Shown: positions 1 to 8,647 of the stretch, piece after piece | Layout: every line of letters starts with the position of its first letter | How positions within the stretch are numbered: position 1 is the stretch's first letter | DNA from: Paludibacterium purpuratum | GTDB taxonomy: Bacteria; Pseudomonadota; Gammaproteobacteria; Burkholderiales; Chromobacteriaceae | Reading direction: 5' to 3' | NCBI RefSeq assembly: GCF_004363805.1 | Contig: NZ_SNZP01000002.1 | Coordinates: forward strand, 310,001-374,000 | Length of the DNA: 64,000 bases | Notes under the pieces: generated by a model | Databases searched by the model: none | Seen by the model: the letters and a program-made list of their open reading frames with translations, nothing else | What the model was told of the DNA's origin: nothing | Program-made: the position numbers and the translations under genes

Positions 1-42
1 GTGGTGGTAACCGAGATTCAAGGTGCGCTGTTCGCCGCGTAA
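1..42 (+). CDS. 3' end of an upstream prophage gene (partial)
   Basis: The first frame stays open from base 1 and ends at a TAA at 40-42, giving a 13-residue tail (VVVTEIQGALFAA). It lies just ahead of the next ribosome binding site on the same strand, as expected for the end of an early or middle phage gene. The piece is too short to identify, and it could be a chance open frame. Confidence 0.3.
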   Translation: MVVTEIQGALFAA

Positions 43-82
43 GCAGTACCAGCAGGGCAAAAGCAACAAAACGGGGGGTGAT

Positions 83-571
83 ATGCAGTTCTCAAGCGTG
101 CGCAGTCTTGTCGGTTGGTCTTTCCAGATTGAGACCAGCTCGATGATCAAAGTCCAGAAGTTCCAAGAGCAGACCTCGCCGGCGTTCGCCAACCTCACCC
201 CCATGGACTTGAAGGCGCAGTCGGCGATGGTCATGGCCAAGATCAACCGGTTGCCGTTCGAGGAACGCGCCGTGCTGTGGTGCCTGCACGTTCAGCGCGA
301 AACCGAAATTATCTTCCTGGCCGATCGCACGCCGCGGCGCTGGAGCATGGCGACCGACAAGGACATCATCCGCAAGTGGTGCACCGGTGACGGCCCGGGA
401 TGTCGCGACATCGGGGATCGGCACGACGTCAGCTTCAAAACAGCGAATAGGTACGAGAAGGAAGTTGTCAGAATGCTGGAATGCTGGATGCACAAGGCTT
501 ACGCGACGCTAGAGATCCAGCACCGAGCGATATTGCAACACCTGTATTACGCCGAACGCTTGACAGCGTGA
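83..571 (+). CDS. Putative phage late-gene regulator (Q antiterminator-like)
   Basis: A 162-residue protein. I chose the ATG at 83 because a purine-rich GGGGGG lies just upstream; an in-frame start at 23 lacks one. The sequence is charged and helical, and the C-terminal part (FKTANRYEKEVVRMLE, about residues 123-138) resembles the recognition region of a helix-turn-helix. Its size and position, last regulator-like gene before the terminase module, match Q-type antiterminators or late activators of lambdoid phages. The terminator at 600-629 directly after it and the many hairpins downstream fit that role. No diagnostic motif is visible, so the function is inferred mainly from position. Confidence 0.5.
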   Translation: MQFSSVRSLVGWSFQIETSSMIKVQKFQEQTSPAFANLTPMDLKAQSAMVMAKINRLPFEERAVLWCLHVQRETEIIFLADRTPRRWSMATDKDIIRKWCTGDGPGCRDIGDRHDVSFKTANRYEKEVVRMLECWMHKAYATLEIQHRAILQHLYYAERLTA

Positions 572-599
572 TGACACAAAACTATCATTTTTGCAGCAG

Positions 600-629
600 C
601 CCGAACTTCGTCCAGAGTTCGGGTTTTTT
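600..629 (+). terminator. Intrinsic terminator after the putative late regulator
   Basis: CCCGAACT pairs with AGTTCGGG around an 8-base loop and is followed by six T. It follows the 83-571 gene by 28 bases. Confidence 0.8.
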
Positions 630-705
630 GTTTTATGGTATCGTTTGACGTGCGTATGTTTGGCAGCGAAAATATATGCACTTTCAATAAAACGGTATCT
701 GAGAC

Positions 706-957
706 ATGAAACGAATCCTACTTGTTGCTCTATGTGCCACTCTCGCCGCCCCGGTGTTTGCAACTACGATTACGCCGCCGACAGAGGCTGATTGCAAAGG
801 GGTAAACGATTCCACTCTTGCATTTGCCACGAATCCTGCGATGGTTTCCAATCAGCAGAAGGCCGCCGATATTGCGCAGTTAATCCAAGGCGGTCGAGGC
901 AGCGGAGTGAGTGAGTGCCTAATCATGCAACAGGTCAAAGCCGCATCGATCCAATGA
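706..957 (+). CDS. Small exported protein of unknown function
   Basis: An 83-residue protein beginning with a clear Sec signal peptide: a basic MKR, a hydrophobic core (ILLVALCATLAA) and a likely cleavage after VFA near residue 19. The mature part is about 64 residues with two cysteines that could form a periplasmic disulphide. It sits alone between two terminators (600-629 and 981-1001), so it is probably an independently expressed cargo (moron) gene of the prophage. I do not recognise the family. Confidence 0.65.
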   Translation: MKRILLVALCATLAAPVFATTITPPTEADCKGVNDSTLAFATNPAMVSNQQKAADIAQLIQGGRGSGVSECLIMQQVKAASIQ

Positions 958-980
958 GTTGACTTGAAATTTACTGAAGA

Positions 981-1001
981 CCCGCCACTTGGCGGGTTTT
1001 T
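981..1001 (+). terminator. Intrinsic terminator
   Basis: CCCGCC-ACTT-GGCGGG followed by TTTTT, just downstream of the small exported protein gene. Confidence 0.8.
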
Positions 1002-1106
1002 GCATTTCAGGGGTCGCCAAATGCCCTTCACTTTGTCATTTTGTGTGCAATCGTTCCATGCTGGGGGTATATGATGTTTCTTCCTGTTGAACGAAAAAGG
1101 CACGCC

Positions 1107-1598
1107 ATGATCACGTACGATATGCTGATGCAGCAGTACAAAACGTTTGATAAAGCGCGAGACATGTATTGGGATCGCCTGGCAAAAGCTGCCATACAGC
1201 TAGCCAACGAACTCGAAGAATCGCTACACCTCACCGCCAAATTTTATGCAGAAGACGGGAAATCATATCGATATGTCGACATCGGCGAGGTGGTGGATGG
1301 AAAGTTCGTGCCGAAGAATCCACACCTGTTGAACGCTGATGATCTTTCATTGAGCTTTGCAATAAAGGTTGCCCTTGAAGTGGCACCGAACGCCTTCCCT
1401 AAGCTGTTCTTTTCCCAGCAAGTTTTGATCAAGGATACTGGCGGCCGATTGCAGGTTACGCTTGTTGGAAATAGCGAACACATTCTGTTTGTGACTGGTG
1501 CGGATGCAACGGGGAAATTTTCAGAAGTGGCTGAGCAAATCAAACAGAACATTGTTGATCTGTTAGACCCTGCAGCTTTTAACCCCGCTGGCGCCTAG
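1107..1598 (+). CDS. Hypothetical prophage protein
   Basis: A 163-residue soluble protein. The ATG at 1107 is preceded by AAAAAGG at suitable spacing; the upstream in-frame ATG at 1041 has no such site. The N-terminal half is helical and tyrosine-rich (ITYDMLMQQYKTFDKARDMY). The C-terminal half alternates hydrophobic strands and ends in a proline/alanine tail. Base composition is lower in GC than the flanking structural genes, which suggests cargo of different origin. It is bounded by hairpins at 981-1001 and 1626-1646. I do not recognise the family. Confidence 0.6.
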   Translation: MITYDMLMQQYKTFDKARDMYWDRLAKAAIQLANELEESLHLTAKFYAEDGKSYRYVDIGEVVDGKFVPKNPHLLNADDLSLSFAIKVALEVAPNAFPKLFFSQQVLIKDTGGRLQVTLVGNSEHILFVTGADATGKFSEVAEQIKQNIVDLLDPAAFNPAGA

Positions 1599-1625
1599 AC
1601 AGCGCCTGATATTTTATTTTGATTG

Positions 1626-1646
1626 CCCCGCCAAGTGCGGGGCTTT
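1626..1646 (+). terminator. Intrinsic terminator
   Basis: CCCCGC-CAAGT-GCGGGG followed by CTTTT, located 28 bases after the 1107-1598 gene. Confidence 0.7.
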
Positions 1647-1667
1647 TCCGTTTCTGGAGCCGTGATC

Positions 1668-1802
1668 ATGAAAACTTGGTACCTGCAAACCGATGGTCTG
1701 CGCCAGATGATCGACGACCATCTGCATGCCGGCTTCGAAGAGGTCGACACCTGCGAGGCCGAATCCTGGCTGCAGGCTAAGGCCATTCTGGCTGGGGAAT
1801 GA
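1668..1802 (+). CDS. Short phage ORF, 44 residues
   Basis: ATG at 1668 with TTCTGGAGCC upstream as ribosome binding site. The product begins MKTWYLQTDGLRQMIDDHLH and is acidic and helical. Its TGA overlaps the ATG of the next gene at 1799, an ATGA junction typical of translationally coupled phage genes, which is the main reason to believe it is real. Function unknown. Confidence 0.55.
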   Translation: MKTWYLQTDGLRQMIDDHLHAGFEEVDTCEAESWLQAKAILAGE

Positions 1803-2005
1803 TCATGCACCTCGAACGCTGCAAATCCGTGCTCGACGCGTGCCACCTCCGCGAAGGTCAGCATGTTCTCATGGCAACCGGCCGTGCTGCCAAGGTGGCC
1901 GTGATCGACCAGACTGTGATTCGCTTCGACTATTTCGAGCGCCGCGGCCCCGACGATTACGTGATTGTTCCGCGACACAAGGTGCCGGAGCTGGTTCGCG
2001 TCTGA
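1799..2005 (+). CDS. Hypothetical phage protein, 68 residues
   Basis: Starts at the ATGA overlap with the previous short gene; a second ATG two codons on is also possible. The 68-residue product has alternating strands (VLMATGRAAKVAVIDQTVIR) and no membrane segment or signal peptide. It belongs to the cluster of small genes directly before the terminase, which in tailed phages often encodes packaging accessories or HNH proteins, but no motif supports a specific role. Confidence 0.55.
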   Translation: MIMHLERCKSVLDACHLREGQHVLMATGRAAKVAVIDQTVIRFDYFERRGPDDYVIVPRHKVPELVRV

Positions 2006-2025
2006 ATTCCCGGCCCGGCCGCCTC

Positions 2026-2040
2026 GAAAGGAGGTGATCC
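2026..2040 (+). promoter_or_regulatory. Extended Shine-Dalgarno-like site
   Basis: GAAAGGAGGTGATCC is complementary over 15 bases to the conserved 3' end of bacterial 16S rRNA. It lies 27 bases before the ATG at 2067, too far for ordinary initiation there. The only start just downstream in that frame is a GTG inside the site itself (2034). Confidence 0.45.
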
Positions 2041-2066
2041 GGGCATTAACCCCTGCGAGGCCAAAC

Positions 2067-2315
2067 ATGGCTCACGTTGATGTACGAATCCCCGCTATCG
2101 AGATTGCGATGTGCCGGGACGAGATGGCTTATGGCCAGTTGCTGCTGACTCGCCTTCGCGAAGCCGGCATCCCGGTCATTGGTAAGCTGACGTTCCAAGG
2201 CGTCGAGAATGGCGAGCTACTGCAAAGCAAGTCCGACAAGCTCGATTACATGATCTACCGCTGGGTCCCCGGCGAGACCAATACCACCCACGACCAGATA
2301 CTGGTCGCCCACTGA
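2067..2315 (+). CDS. Hypothetical phage protein, 82 residues
   Basis: ATG at 2067 is preceded by GCGAGG at six bases' spacing. The product (MAHVDVRIPAIEIAMCRDEM...) is a small soluble alpha/beta protein without recognisable motif. An in-frame GTG at 2034 would add 11 residues and lies within a very strong Shine-Dalgarno-like stretch, so the start is uncertain. It is followed at 21 bases by the terminase small subunit gene. Confidence 0.6.
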   Translation: MAHVDVRIPAIEIAMCRDEMAYGQLLLTRLREAGIPVIGKLTFQGVENGELLQSKSDKLDYMIYRWVPGETNTTHDQILVAH

Positions 2316-2336
2316 CGCCGAGGAGGCGCGAGCCTC

Positions 2337-2786
2337 ATGGCAAACACGACAAAAGCTACACCTGAAAAACTGGCGCAGTTCTTGGAGGTTCTGGCCACCA
2401 CCGCCAATGTCTCTGCCGCAGCAAAAAAGGTGCGCATTGATCGCACTCACATGTACCGGCTGCGTGATGACGACCCCGAGTTCGCCGCAGCCTGGGACGA
2501 GGCGGTCAAGCTCGGTACTGCTGCGCTCGAGGATGAAGCCGTCCGCCGGGCACATGACGGCACCCTCAAGCCTGTGTTCTACAAGGGCGAGCGCTGCGGG
2601 ACCATCCGCGAGTACAGCGACACGTTGCTGATCTTTCTGCTGAAGGCGCGCGACCCTGAGCGCTTCGCCGACCGGCTAAAACAGGAAGTCACCGGTAAAG
2701 GCGGCGGCCCGCTACAGAGCGTGGCGGTCACCACCACCGACCCGATGGAAGCGGCCAAGATTTACCAGGACATGATGAAGAGCTGA
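2337..2786 (+). CDS. Phage terminase small subunit
   Basis: A 149-residue protein. It recognises phage DNA and recruits the large subunit at the start of packaging. Residues about 8-45 form a helix-turn-helix of the homeodomain-like type found in small terminases ([20 protein letters not shown], then [11 protein letters not shown]). The rest is helical, with a charged segment ending [13 protein letters not shown] that is common in this family. Its gene lies 21 bases after the previous one, and the large subunit starts two bases after its stop. Gene order plus the HTH make the call firm. Confidence 0.85.
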   Translation: MANTTKATPEKLAQFLEVLATTANVSAAAKKVRIDRTHMYRLRDDDPEFAAAWDEAVKLGTAALEDEAVRRAHDGTLKPVFYKGERCGTIREYSDTLLIFLLKARDPERFADRLKQEVTGKGGGPLQSVAVTTTDPMEAAKIYQDMMKS

Positions 2787-2787
2787 C

Positions 2788-4416
2788 ATGCCGATCCCGT
2801 TCCCCTTCGACTTCAAGAACCCTGACTACGTGCAGGTGTTCGAGTGGCGAGTGGAGCGGCTGAAGCGCATTCGCGCAAATCCTGGTTCGTTGCCAGCGCT
2901 CAAGGCGTACTACCGAGACCACCCGGCCCAGTTCATCATCGACTGGGGCATGACCTTCGACCCTCGCAATGTCGAGCGCGGGCTACCTGCCAGCATCCCG
3001 TTTCTGCTGTTCCCGCGACAGGAAGAGTGGGTCGAGTGGTTCATGGATCGCTGGAAGAAACGTGAACCTGGGCTGACTGAGAAAACCCGCGACATGGGCA
3101 TGTCGTGGCTGACGATCGGACTAGCCGACACGGTTTGCCTGTTCAACACCGGCGTTGTCGCCGGGTTCGGTAGCCGCAAGGAAGAGTACGTCGACAAGAT
3201 CGGCGCCCCAAAGTCGCTGTTTTGGAAGGCGCGTCAGTTTCTGCAGATGCTGCCGCCCGAGTTTCGCGGTAGTTGGGACATCAACCGGCACGCGCCGCAC
3301 ATGCGGATTCTGTTCCCCGACACCGATTCGGTGATTACCGGCGAATCAGGCGACGGCATTGGCCGCGGCGACCGCACAAGCTTCTACATTGTCGACGAGT
3401 CGGCTTTCCTTGAGCGCCCGCAACTGGTCGACGCTTCCCTATCGGCTACCACCAACTGCCGGCAGGACATCAGCACACCAAACGGCATGGGTAATCCGTT
3501 CGCTCAAAAGCGACACAGCGGAAAAATCAACGTCTTCACTTTCCATTGGCGAGACGACCCGCGCAAGGACGATGCCTGGTACGCAAAGCAAGTAAGCGAG
3601 CTAGATGCCGTCACCGTCGCCCAGGAAATCGACATCAACTATTCGGCGTCCGTTGAGGGCGTCCTTATCCCATCGGCTTGGGTTCAAGCTGCGATCGGCG
3701 CCGCGGAGAAGCTAGGCATTGAACCAACCGGCGGCCGTAAGGGTGCGCTTGACGTCGCTGATGAGGGAGCGGACAAAAACGCCTTCGCCGGTCGCACGGG
3801 GATCGAGTTAGATTTTCTGCGCGAATGGTCCGGTGTCGGCAGTGACATCTACCAGACTGTCATCAAAGCGTTTTCCATCTGTGACGATTTGGAGCTTGAT
3901 GGATTTGAGTATGACGCCGACGGCTTGGGCGCAGGCGTCCGTGGCGACGCCAATCAAATCAATGCCACGCGCCAAAAGGAAAATATCCGCTCTATCAACT
4001 GCGACCCGTTTCGAGGCTCTGGCGAAGTACTGGATCCTGAAGGGGAAATGGTCAAGAAGCGGAAAAACAAAGATTTCTTTTCCAACGCTAAGGCGCAAGC
4101 CTGGTGGGCGCTCCGACTGCGATTCCAAGCGACCTATCGCGCAGTTGTTGAGGGGCTTGATTACGACCCCGACGAGATTATTTCCATCCGCTCGGATCTT
4201 CCTGAGCGCGCCAGACTGCAGATTGAGTTGTCGCAGCCGACATTCAGCAAGAACGGCGCCGGCAAAATCCTCATCAACAAAAAACCGGATGGCACAAAGT
4301 CTCCCAACCTAGCCGACTCGGTGATGATCTGTTTCCGGCCAGACATCGGCAATAAAACTGGCCTACTCACCTTCATGGCCCAGGCGGCGAAACAAGCCAA
4401 AGCCAACAAGCAGTAA
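2788..4416 (+). CDS. Phage terminase large subunit
   Basis: A 542-residue packaging motor. The N-terminal ATPase shows a deviant Walker A (KTRDMGMSW, residues 99-107), as usual for terminases, and a Walker B (FYIVDESAF, 199-207) with the catalytic Glu. A motif III-like STPNGMG follows. The C-terminal part contains the acidic clusters of the RNase H-like nuclease ([22 protein letters not shown]) that cuts the concatemer. Length is normal for the family. It starts 2 bases after the small subunit stop, so the two are translationally linked. Confidence 0.93.
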   Translation: MPIPFPFDFKNPDYVQVFEWRVERLKRIRANPGSLPALKAYYRDHPAQFIIDWGMTFDPRNVERGLPASIPFLLFPRQEEWVEWFMDRWKKREPGLTEKTRDMGMSWLTIGLADTVCLFNTGVVAGFGSRKEEYVDKIGAPKSLFWKARQFLQMLPPEFRGSWDINRHAPHMRILFPDTDSVITGESGDGIGRGDRTSFYIVDESAFLERPQLVDASLSATTNCRQDISTPNGMGNPFAQKRHSGKINVFTFHWRDDPRKDDAWYAKQVSELDAVTVAQEIDINYSASVEGVLIPSAWVQAAIGAAEKLGIEPTGGRKGALDVADEGADKNAFAGRTGIELDFLREWSGVGSDIYQTVIKAFSICDDLELDGFEYDADGLGAGVRGDANQINATRQKENIRSINCDPFRGSGEVLDPEGEMVKKRKNKDFFSNAKAQAWWALRLRFQATYRAVVEGLDYDPDEIISIRSDLPERARLQIELSQPTFSKNGAGKILINKKPDGTKSPNLADSVMICFRPDIGNKTGLLTFMAQAAKQAKANKQ

Positions 4417-4424
4417 CCCCACCC

Positions 4425-4447
4425 AGCCCGCCTCGCGCGGGCTTTTT
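4425..4447 (+). terminator. Terminator-like hairpin after terL
   Basis: AGCCCGC pairs with GCGGGCT across a short loop, followed by TTTTT; nine bases after the terL stop. Confidence 0.75.
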
Positions 4448-4462
4448 CGTATAGGTCCCCCC

Positions 4463-4750
4463 ATGGCAACTTTTCTGATGCACCCGCCCGGCGCGGGCAG
4501 CTCGACCATTACCGTGAACGGCCGGAAATACTCGACCACGCCCGGTACGCCGATCCCGGTACCCGACTTCGACGCCGCAGTACTGCAGGCGAATGGCTGG
4601 ATGGCCACCACCAACGGCGGCACCGGCACCACTGTGGCCCGACCGCTCAACCCCAAGTCCAACACCGTTTTCTACGACTCCACGCTCGGCATCGATGTGG
4701 TGTGGGACGGCAAAACCTGGCGCAACAAGATCACCGGCGCCATCGCATAA
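4463..4750 (+). CDS. Small hypothetical head-region protein
   Basis: A 95-residue protein between terL and portal, with GTCCCC just upstream of the ATG. It is rich in Thr, Gly and Pro, with short strands (STITVNGRKYSTTPG; GIDVVWDGKTWRN), suggesting a small beta-rich virion or assembly protein. No catalytic motif or membrane segment is visible. Position is the only clue to function. Confidence 0.6.
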   Translation: MATFLMHPPGAGSSTITVNGRKYSTTPGTPIPVPDFDAAVLQANGWMATTNGGTGTTVARPLNPKSNTVFYDSTLGIDVVWDGKTWRNKITGAIA

Positions 4751-4756
4751 CAGGGA

Positions 4757-7033
4757 ATGATGGCCATGGCCGAGAAGAAACCGATTGATCCGGGGCTGGT
4801 TGCTTGGGCTACTGCGTTCCCGAAGGCGGCAAAATCGGCCAGAGTCGCATCCGCCGGATCCTCTCCGGCAGACGAGTTCATGGGGCCGCTCAATCCGCCG
4901 CAGCCGTCCGTAGAGCCGTCATTGGCCGCCAGCGTGATCGGGCGCCGGTTCGACTACGACGCCGGCTACAACATGCGGACGCGCCCGCGCCAGGGCGAGG
5001 CCGTTACGTTCGACCAGATGCGTGCGCTGGCGGACAACTGCGACATTCTCCGGCTGGTGATCGAAACCCGTAAGGATCAGGTCGCCAAAATCAAGTTCGC
5101 GGTCAAGCCGCGTAGCGACAAGCAAGAGCGCGACGCGCGCTGCGACGATGTCGAGGCTTTCCTGCAGTTCCCCGACGGGGAGAATACCTGGACGGACTGG
5201 CTGCGCATGCTGCTCGAGGACATGCTGGTCATCGATGCCGCCACCGTCTACCCGAGTATGACCAACGGCGGTTTGCCGTATCAGATGCAGTTGATCGACG
5301 GTGCCACGATCAAGCGCGTTCTTGATGCGCGTGGCCGGACACCGCTATTGCCCGCCCCGGCGTACCAGCAGGTCATCAAGGGTGTAATTGCCTGCGACTA
5401 CACCTCTGACGAACTGATCTACGCACCGCGCAACAAGCGCACGCACAAGGTCTATGGCTACTCTCCAGTCGAACAGATCATCCTGACGGTCAACATCGCC
5501 ATCCGGCGAGCCATGGGCCAGTTGCAGTATTACACCCACGGCTCTATGCCCGATCTGCTGTTCGGCGTGCCGGACACTTGGCAGCCGGACCAGATCAAGA
5601 CCTTCGAGGAGTATTTCAACGAGCTACTGTCGGGTGACACCGCGGCTCGGCGCCAAGCCAAATTCGTCCCGGGCGGCATCAAGCCGATCGACACCAAAGA
5701 GCGCGCACTCAAGGACGATTACGACGAATGGCTGACGCGCATCATCTGCTACGCCTTCAGCGTGTCACCGCAGTGGGCCACCAAGCAGATGAACCGTGCC
5801 ACGGCCGAGACGGCGAAGGAACAGTCGCTCGAGGAAGGCCTGGAGCCGATCAAGCTGTGGGTGAAATCGATCCTGGATCGCATCATCTGGCGCTACTTCG
5901 GTTTCCACGATCTCGAGTTCGCTTGGGTCGAGGAAGAAGCAACCGACCCGCTGGTGCAGTCGCAGATCGTCGACAGCAAGGTGCGCGGCGCACGGATGAC
6001 CATCAACGAGGCGCGCGCCGCCGACGGCATGGATCCGGTGGAAGGTGGCGGCGTGCTGCTGATCTTCACGGCCACCGGCGCCGTTACGCTCGATAGCGTG
6101 CTCAATCCGCCGCCGGTCGAGCCCGGGCCAGAGGGCGACCCGCCGCCAGGATTGGACAAGCCGGCCGAGGACAACGCCACGCCGCCACCTGGCGAAAATC
6201 CGCCGTCCGAGGAATCGAAGAAGGTCGCCAAGTCGGCAAAAAAAGCGCTGCGCCCTATCGACCGGGAACGCAAGGCCATTCTGGCATTGCGCGCCAAGCT
6301 GAAACGGGCGCTGACGGATCTATTCACCGAGCAAGCGGATGCGGCTGTGGCGCAAGCCACCCAGACCATGGGCAAGATCGCCAAGGGGCGAGAGTTCCCT
6401 ACTGACGAGTTGCCCGACTTCGACTTCTCGCCGCGCTCTGATGAGCTTGTGCCGCAAGTCGTCTACATCCTGTCCGCCGCAGGCAAGGATGGCGTCAAGA
6501 CAGCCACCTTGCAGATCGACGCCGAGCTGGATGACGACGCGCTCGAGCTAGCCAACGAACGGGCGGTGCAGTTTGCCAACGACCGTGCCGCCGAAATGGT
6601 CGGCAAGAAGTGGGTCGACGGCAAGCTAGTCAACAACCCGGACGCGCGCTGGGTCATCGACGACACGACGCGCGACCGGATGAATGCGGTTGTCGCGCAA
6701 GCGATGGAAGAAGGCTGGTCAAACGACGAGCTGTCCGACGCCATCAATGACGACTACGCCTTCTCCGACGCGCGCGCCGACATGATCGCCCGCACCGAAA
6801 CCGCCAATGCGGACATCGCCGGCAACCTGGCGCTCTACAAGTCCAGCGGCATGGTATCCAACAAGCAGTGGCTCACCGCGCCGGACTGCTGCGACGAGTG
6901 CCAGGATCTGAACGGCGCCGTAGTGGACATCGATGACGATTTCGAGGGAGGCGGCCCACCGCTACACCCGCAATGCCGCTGCGACGTCCTGCCGGTGCTT
7001 GATGACGAGACAGACGACAACTCCGACCAATGA
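4757..7033 (+). CDS. Portal protein fused to Mu F-like head morphogenesis domain
   Basis: A 758-residue protein. Residues about 60-410 match the phage portal fold (QMRALADNCDILRLVIETRK; SPVEQIILTVNIAIRRAMGQ), the ring through which DNA enters. A linker of Pro/Glu/Gly (about 450-490) follows. The C-terminal 200 residues are an SPP1 gp7/Mu gpF-like minor head domain, ending in the diagnostic IARTETANA, Cys-containing DCCDEC and HPQCRCDVLPV segments. In most phages these are two adjacent genes; here they form one continuous frame. Starts at 4757, 4760 or 4766 are all possible. Confidence 0.9.
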   Translation: MMAMAEKKPIDPGLVAWATAFPKAAKSARVASAGSSPADEFMGPLNPPQPSVEPSLAASVIGRRFDYDAGYNMRTRPRQGEAVTFDQMRALADNCDILRLVIETRKDQVAKIKFAVKPRSDKQERDARCDDVEAFLQFPDGENTWTDWLRMLLEDMLVIDAATVYPSMTNGGLPYQMQLIDGATIKRVLDARGRTPLLPAPAYQQVIKGVIACDYTSDELIYAPRNKRTHKVYGYSPVEQIILTVNIAIRRAMGQLQYYTHGSMPDLLFGVPDTWQPDQIKTFEEYFNELLSGDTAARRQAKFVPGGIKPIDTKERALKDDYDEWLTRIICYAFSVSPQWATKQMNRATAETAKEQSLEEGLEPIKLWVKSILDRIIWRYFGFHDLEFAWVEEEATDPLVQSQIVDSKVRGARMTINEARAADGMDPVEGGGVLLIFTATGAVTLDSVLNPPPVEPGPEGDPPPGLDKPAEDNATPPPGENPPSEESKKVAKSAKKALRPIDRERKAILALRAKLKRALTDLFTEQADAAVAQATQTMGKIAKGREFPTDELPDFDFSPRSDELVPQVVYILSAAGKDGVKTATLQIDAELDDDALELANERAVQFANDRAAEMVGKKWVDGKLVNNPDARWVIDDTTRDRMNAVVAQAMEEGWSNDELSDAINDDYAFSDARADMIARTETANADIAGNLALYKSSGMVSNKQWLTAPDCCDECQDLNGAVVDIDDDFEGGGPPLHPQCRCDVLPVLDDETDDNSDQ

Positions 7034-7034
7034 A

Positions 7035-7057
7035 CCCGCCCCCGTGGCGGGTTTTTT
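7035..7057 (+). terminator. Terminator-like hairpin after the portal gene
   Basis: CCCGCC-CCCGT-GGCGGG followed by TTTTTT, starting two bases after the portal stop. Confidence 0.8.
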
Positions 7058-7069
7058 CATGGGTGAATC

Positions 7070-8548
7070 ATGAAATTCAAACAGTTTGCAACGATCAGCA
7101 AGGTCGAAGAGCACGACGACGGCACTGTGACCGTCGAGGGCATCGCCTCCGACGGCAGCACGGATCTTGCCGGCGAGATTGTAGCGCCCGATGCGATGAA
7201 AGCGGCCCTCCCCGACTTCATGCGGCTAGGAACCGGCGCGCTACGTGAGATGCATCAGCCGATGGCGGCGGGTCGCGTCGACGATGCCTACGTCAATGAC
7301 GCCGGCGAGACGATCATCCGCGCGCTTGTTGTCGACCCTGTGGCCGTGCTCAAGGTCAAGCAAGAGGTTTACAAGGGGTTCTCCATCGGCGGCAAGTCCA
7401 CGCTGCGCGAGGCGAACGTGATCAAAGGGCTAAAGCTGACTGAAATCAGTCTGGTGGATGCGCCCTGCAACACCAATGCGGTCTTTCAAGTCTGGAAGGC
7501 CGATGGACTCGAGGACAACCAGATGGAAGCTCAGGAAGAACTGGCCTTGATGATCCAGAAGGGCGACATCACGCATGAAGCCTTGCTGGAGCTGGCCAAG
7601 GCCAAAAAGCCGAAGGACGACGACCAATCGACTGCCGCTGACGATAAGGCGGGTAGCACCGACCAAACCGGCAACGACAGCAACGACGGCCAGGATGGCA
7701 ACGGCGATGGGGCCAAAGGCGGCGACCAGAACGTTGACGAAAAGAACAAGGATAAGGCGGCCAAATCCGCGCCTGAAGGCGATGTCGCGAAAGGCATGTG
7801 GACGCTGCAAGACTTCGCCGCGGTACTCCAGTCGTTGAGCTGGATCGTCGGCGATGCGCAGTACGAGGCCCAGGCCGAAGGCGACAGCAGCCAGATCCCG
7901 GCTCAACTGCGCGACTGGGTTGCCCAAGGCGCCAAGATTTTCACCGATATGGCGGCCGAGGAAGCCGGCGAGTTGGCAGCCAACCTGCAAACGCTGGTGC
8001 CGCCGCCTGTCGTGGTCGCGGTCGACGATGTGGCGCTGGCCGATGCTGGCGGCGATGTCGCCAAGGCCGGCGCGAAGTTCAGCACCGACACCAAGACCGT
8101 CCTGGACAAAGCCACGGCGTCGATTCAAGCCGCTCTCGATGCCCTGAAGTCCTTGGGCCACAACGACGACGCAGCGGACAACCAAGCCGCAGATGATGGC
8201 AAGTCGACCGATAAGGCAGTGGTAGCCGGCGACGTCGCCAAGGCCAGTGCCGGTACCGACATCGCCAAGCTGGCCGACGATCTCAGCAAGGCGCTAGCCG
8301 CCAATGCGGATCTGGCCAAGCGTTTCGACACGCTATCTGCCCAACATGACGATCTGCAAAAGCGCTTCGATGCACAGCCCGCGCCCATGAAGGGCGTGGC
8401 CATGGCCGTGTCGAAGGGCGAAGACATCAACGGCACGCACACCGCGGAAGCTGTAGAGCCGGTGCGCAAGGCCGACGGAACTGTCGACGACTTTGCCACC
8501 GAGATCAAAAAAGCGCAGCAGTCCAACGCGTTCCAAGTGTTCCGATAA
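7070..8548 (+). CDS. Prohead protease fused to scaffolding domain
   Basis: A 492-residue protein. Residues 1-145 resemble the herpesvirus-assemblin-like prohead protease family (XkdF/S78 type). Likely catalytic His62 lies in REMHQP and Ser105 in YKGFSIGGKS, followed by the conserved LTEISLVDAPCN. The remaining 340 residues are low-complexity, charged and helical (runs of Asp, Asn, Lys, Ala), as in internal scaffolding proteins that are digested during capsid maturation. Fused protease-scaffolds are known. It lies immediately before the major capsid gene. Confidence 0.85.
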   Translation: MKFKQFATISKVEEHDDGTVTVEGIASDGSTDLAGEIVAPDAMKAALPDFMRLGTGALREMHQPMAAGRVDDAYVNDAGETIIRALVVDPVAVLKVKQEVYKGFSIGGKSTLREANVIKGLKLTEISLVDAPCNTNAVFQVWKADGLEDNQMEAQEELALMIQKGDITHEALLELAKAKKPKDDDQSTAADDKAGSTDQTGNDSNDGQDGNGDGAKGGDQNVDEKNKDKAAKSAPEGDVAKGMWTLQDFAAVLQSLSWIVGDAQYEAQAEGDSSQIPAQLRDWVAQGAKIFTDMAAEEAGELAANLQTLVPPPVVVAVDDVALADAGGDVAKAGAKFSTDTKTVLDKATASIQAALDALKSLGHNDDAADNQAADDGKSTDKAVVAGDVAKASAGTDIAKLADDLSKALAANADLAKRFDTLSAQHDDLQKRFDAQPAPMKGVAMAVSKGEDINGTHTAEAVEPVRKADGTVDDFATEIKKAQQSNAFQVFR

Positions 8549-8576
8549 TCACCGGGCGTAAAAGCCCACTCCCCCC

Positions 8577-8598
8577 ACCGCCTACGGGCGGTTTTTTT
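8577..8598 (+). terminator. Terminator-like hairpin
   Basis: ACCGCC pairs with GGCGGT over a short loop, followed by a T run, downstream of the protease-scaffold gene. Confidence 0.75.
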
Positions 8599-8607
8599 AC
8601 GTCCGCA

Positions 8608-8632
8608 GCCGCCCATCGAGGCGGCTTTTTTA
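8608..8632 (+). terminator. Second terminator-like hairpin before the capsid gene
   Basis: GCCGCC pairs with GGCGGC, followed by TTTTTTT. It is the second hairpin within 60 bases and lies directly before the capsid ribosome binding site (GAGGGAAAAA). Confidence 0.75.
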
Positions 8633-8647
8633 TTTCCGAGGGAAAAA

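Noticed and set aside
7430..8185. A 251-codon leftward frame under the protease-scaffold gene
   Set aside because: It is antisense to a low-complexity GC-rich coding region, where long shadow frames are expected.
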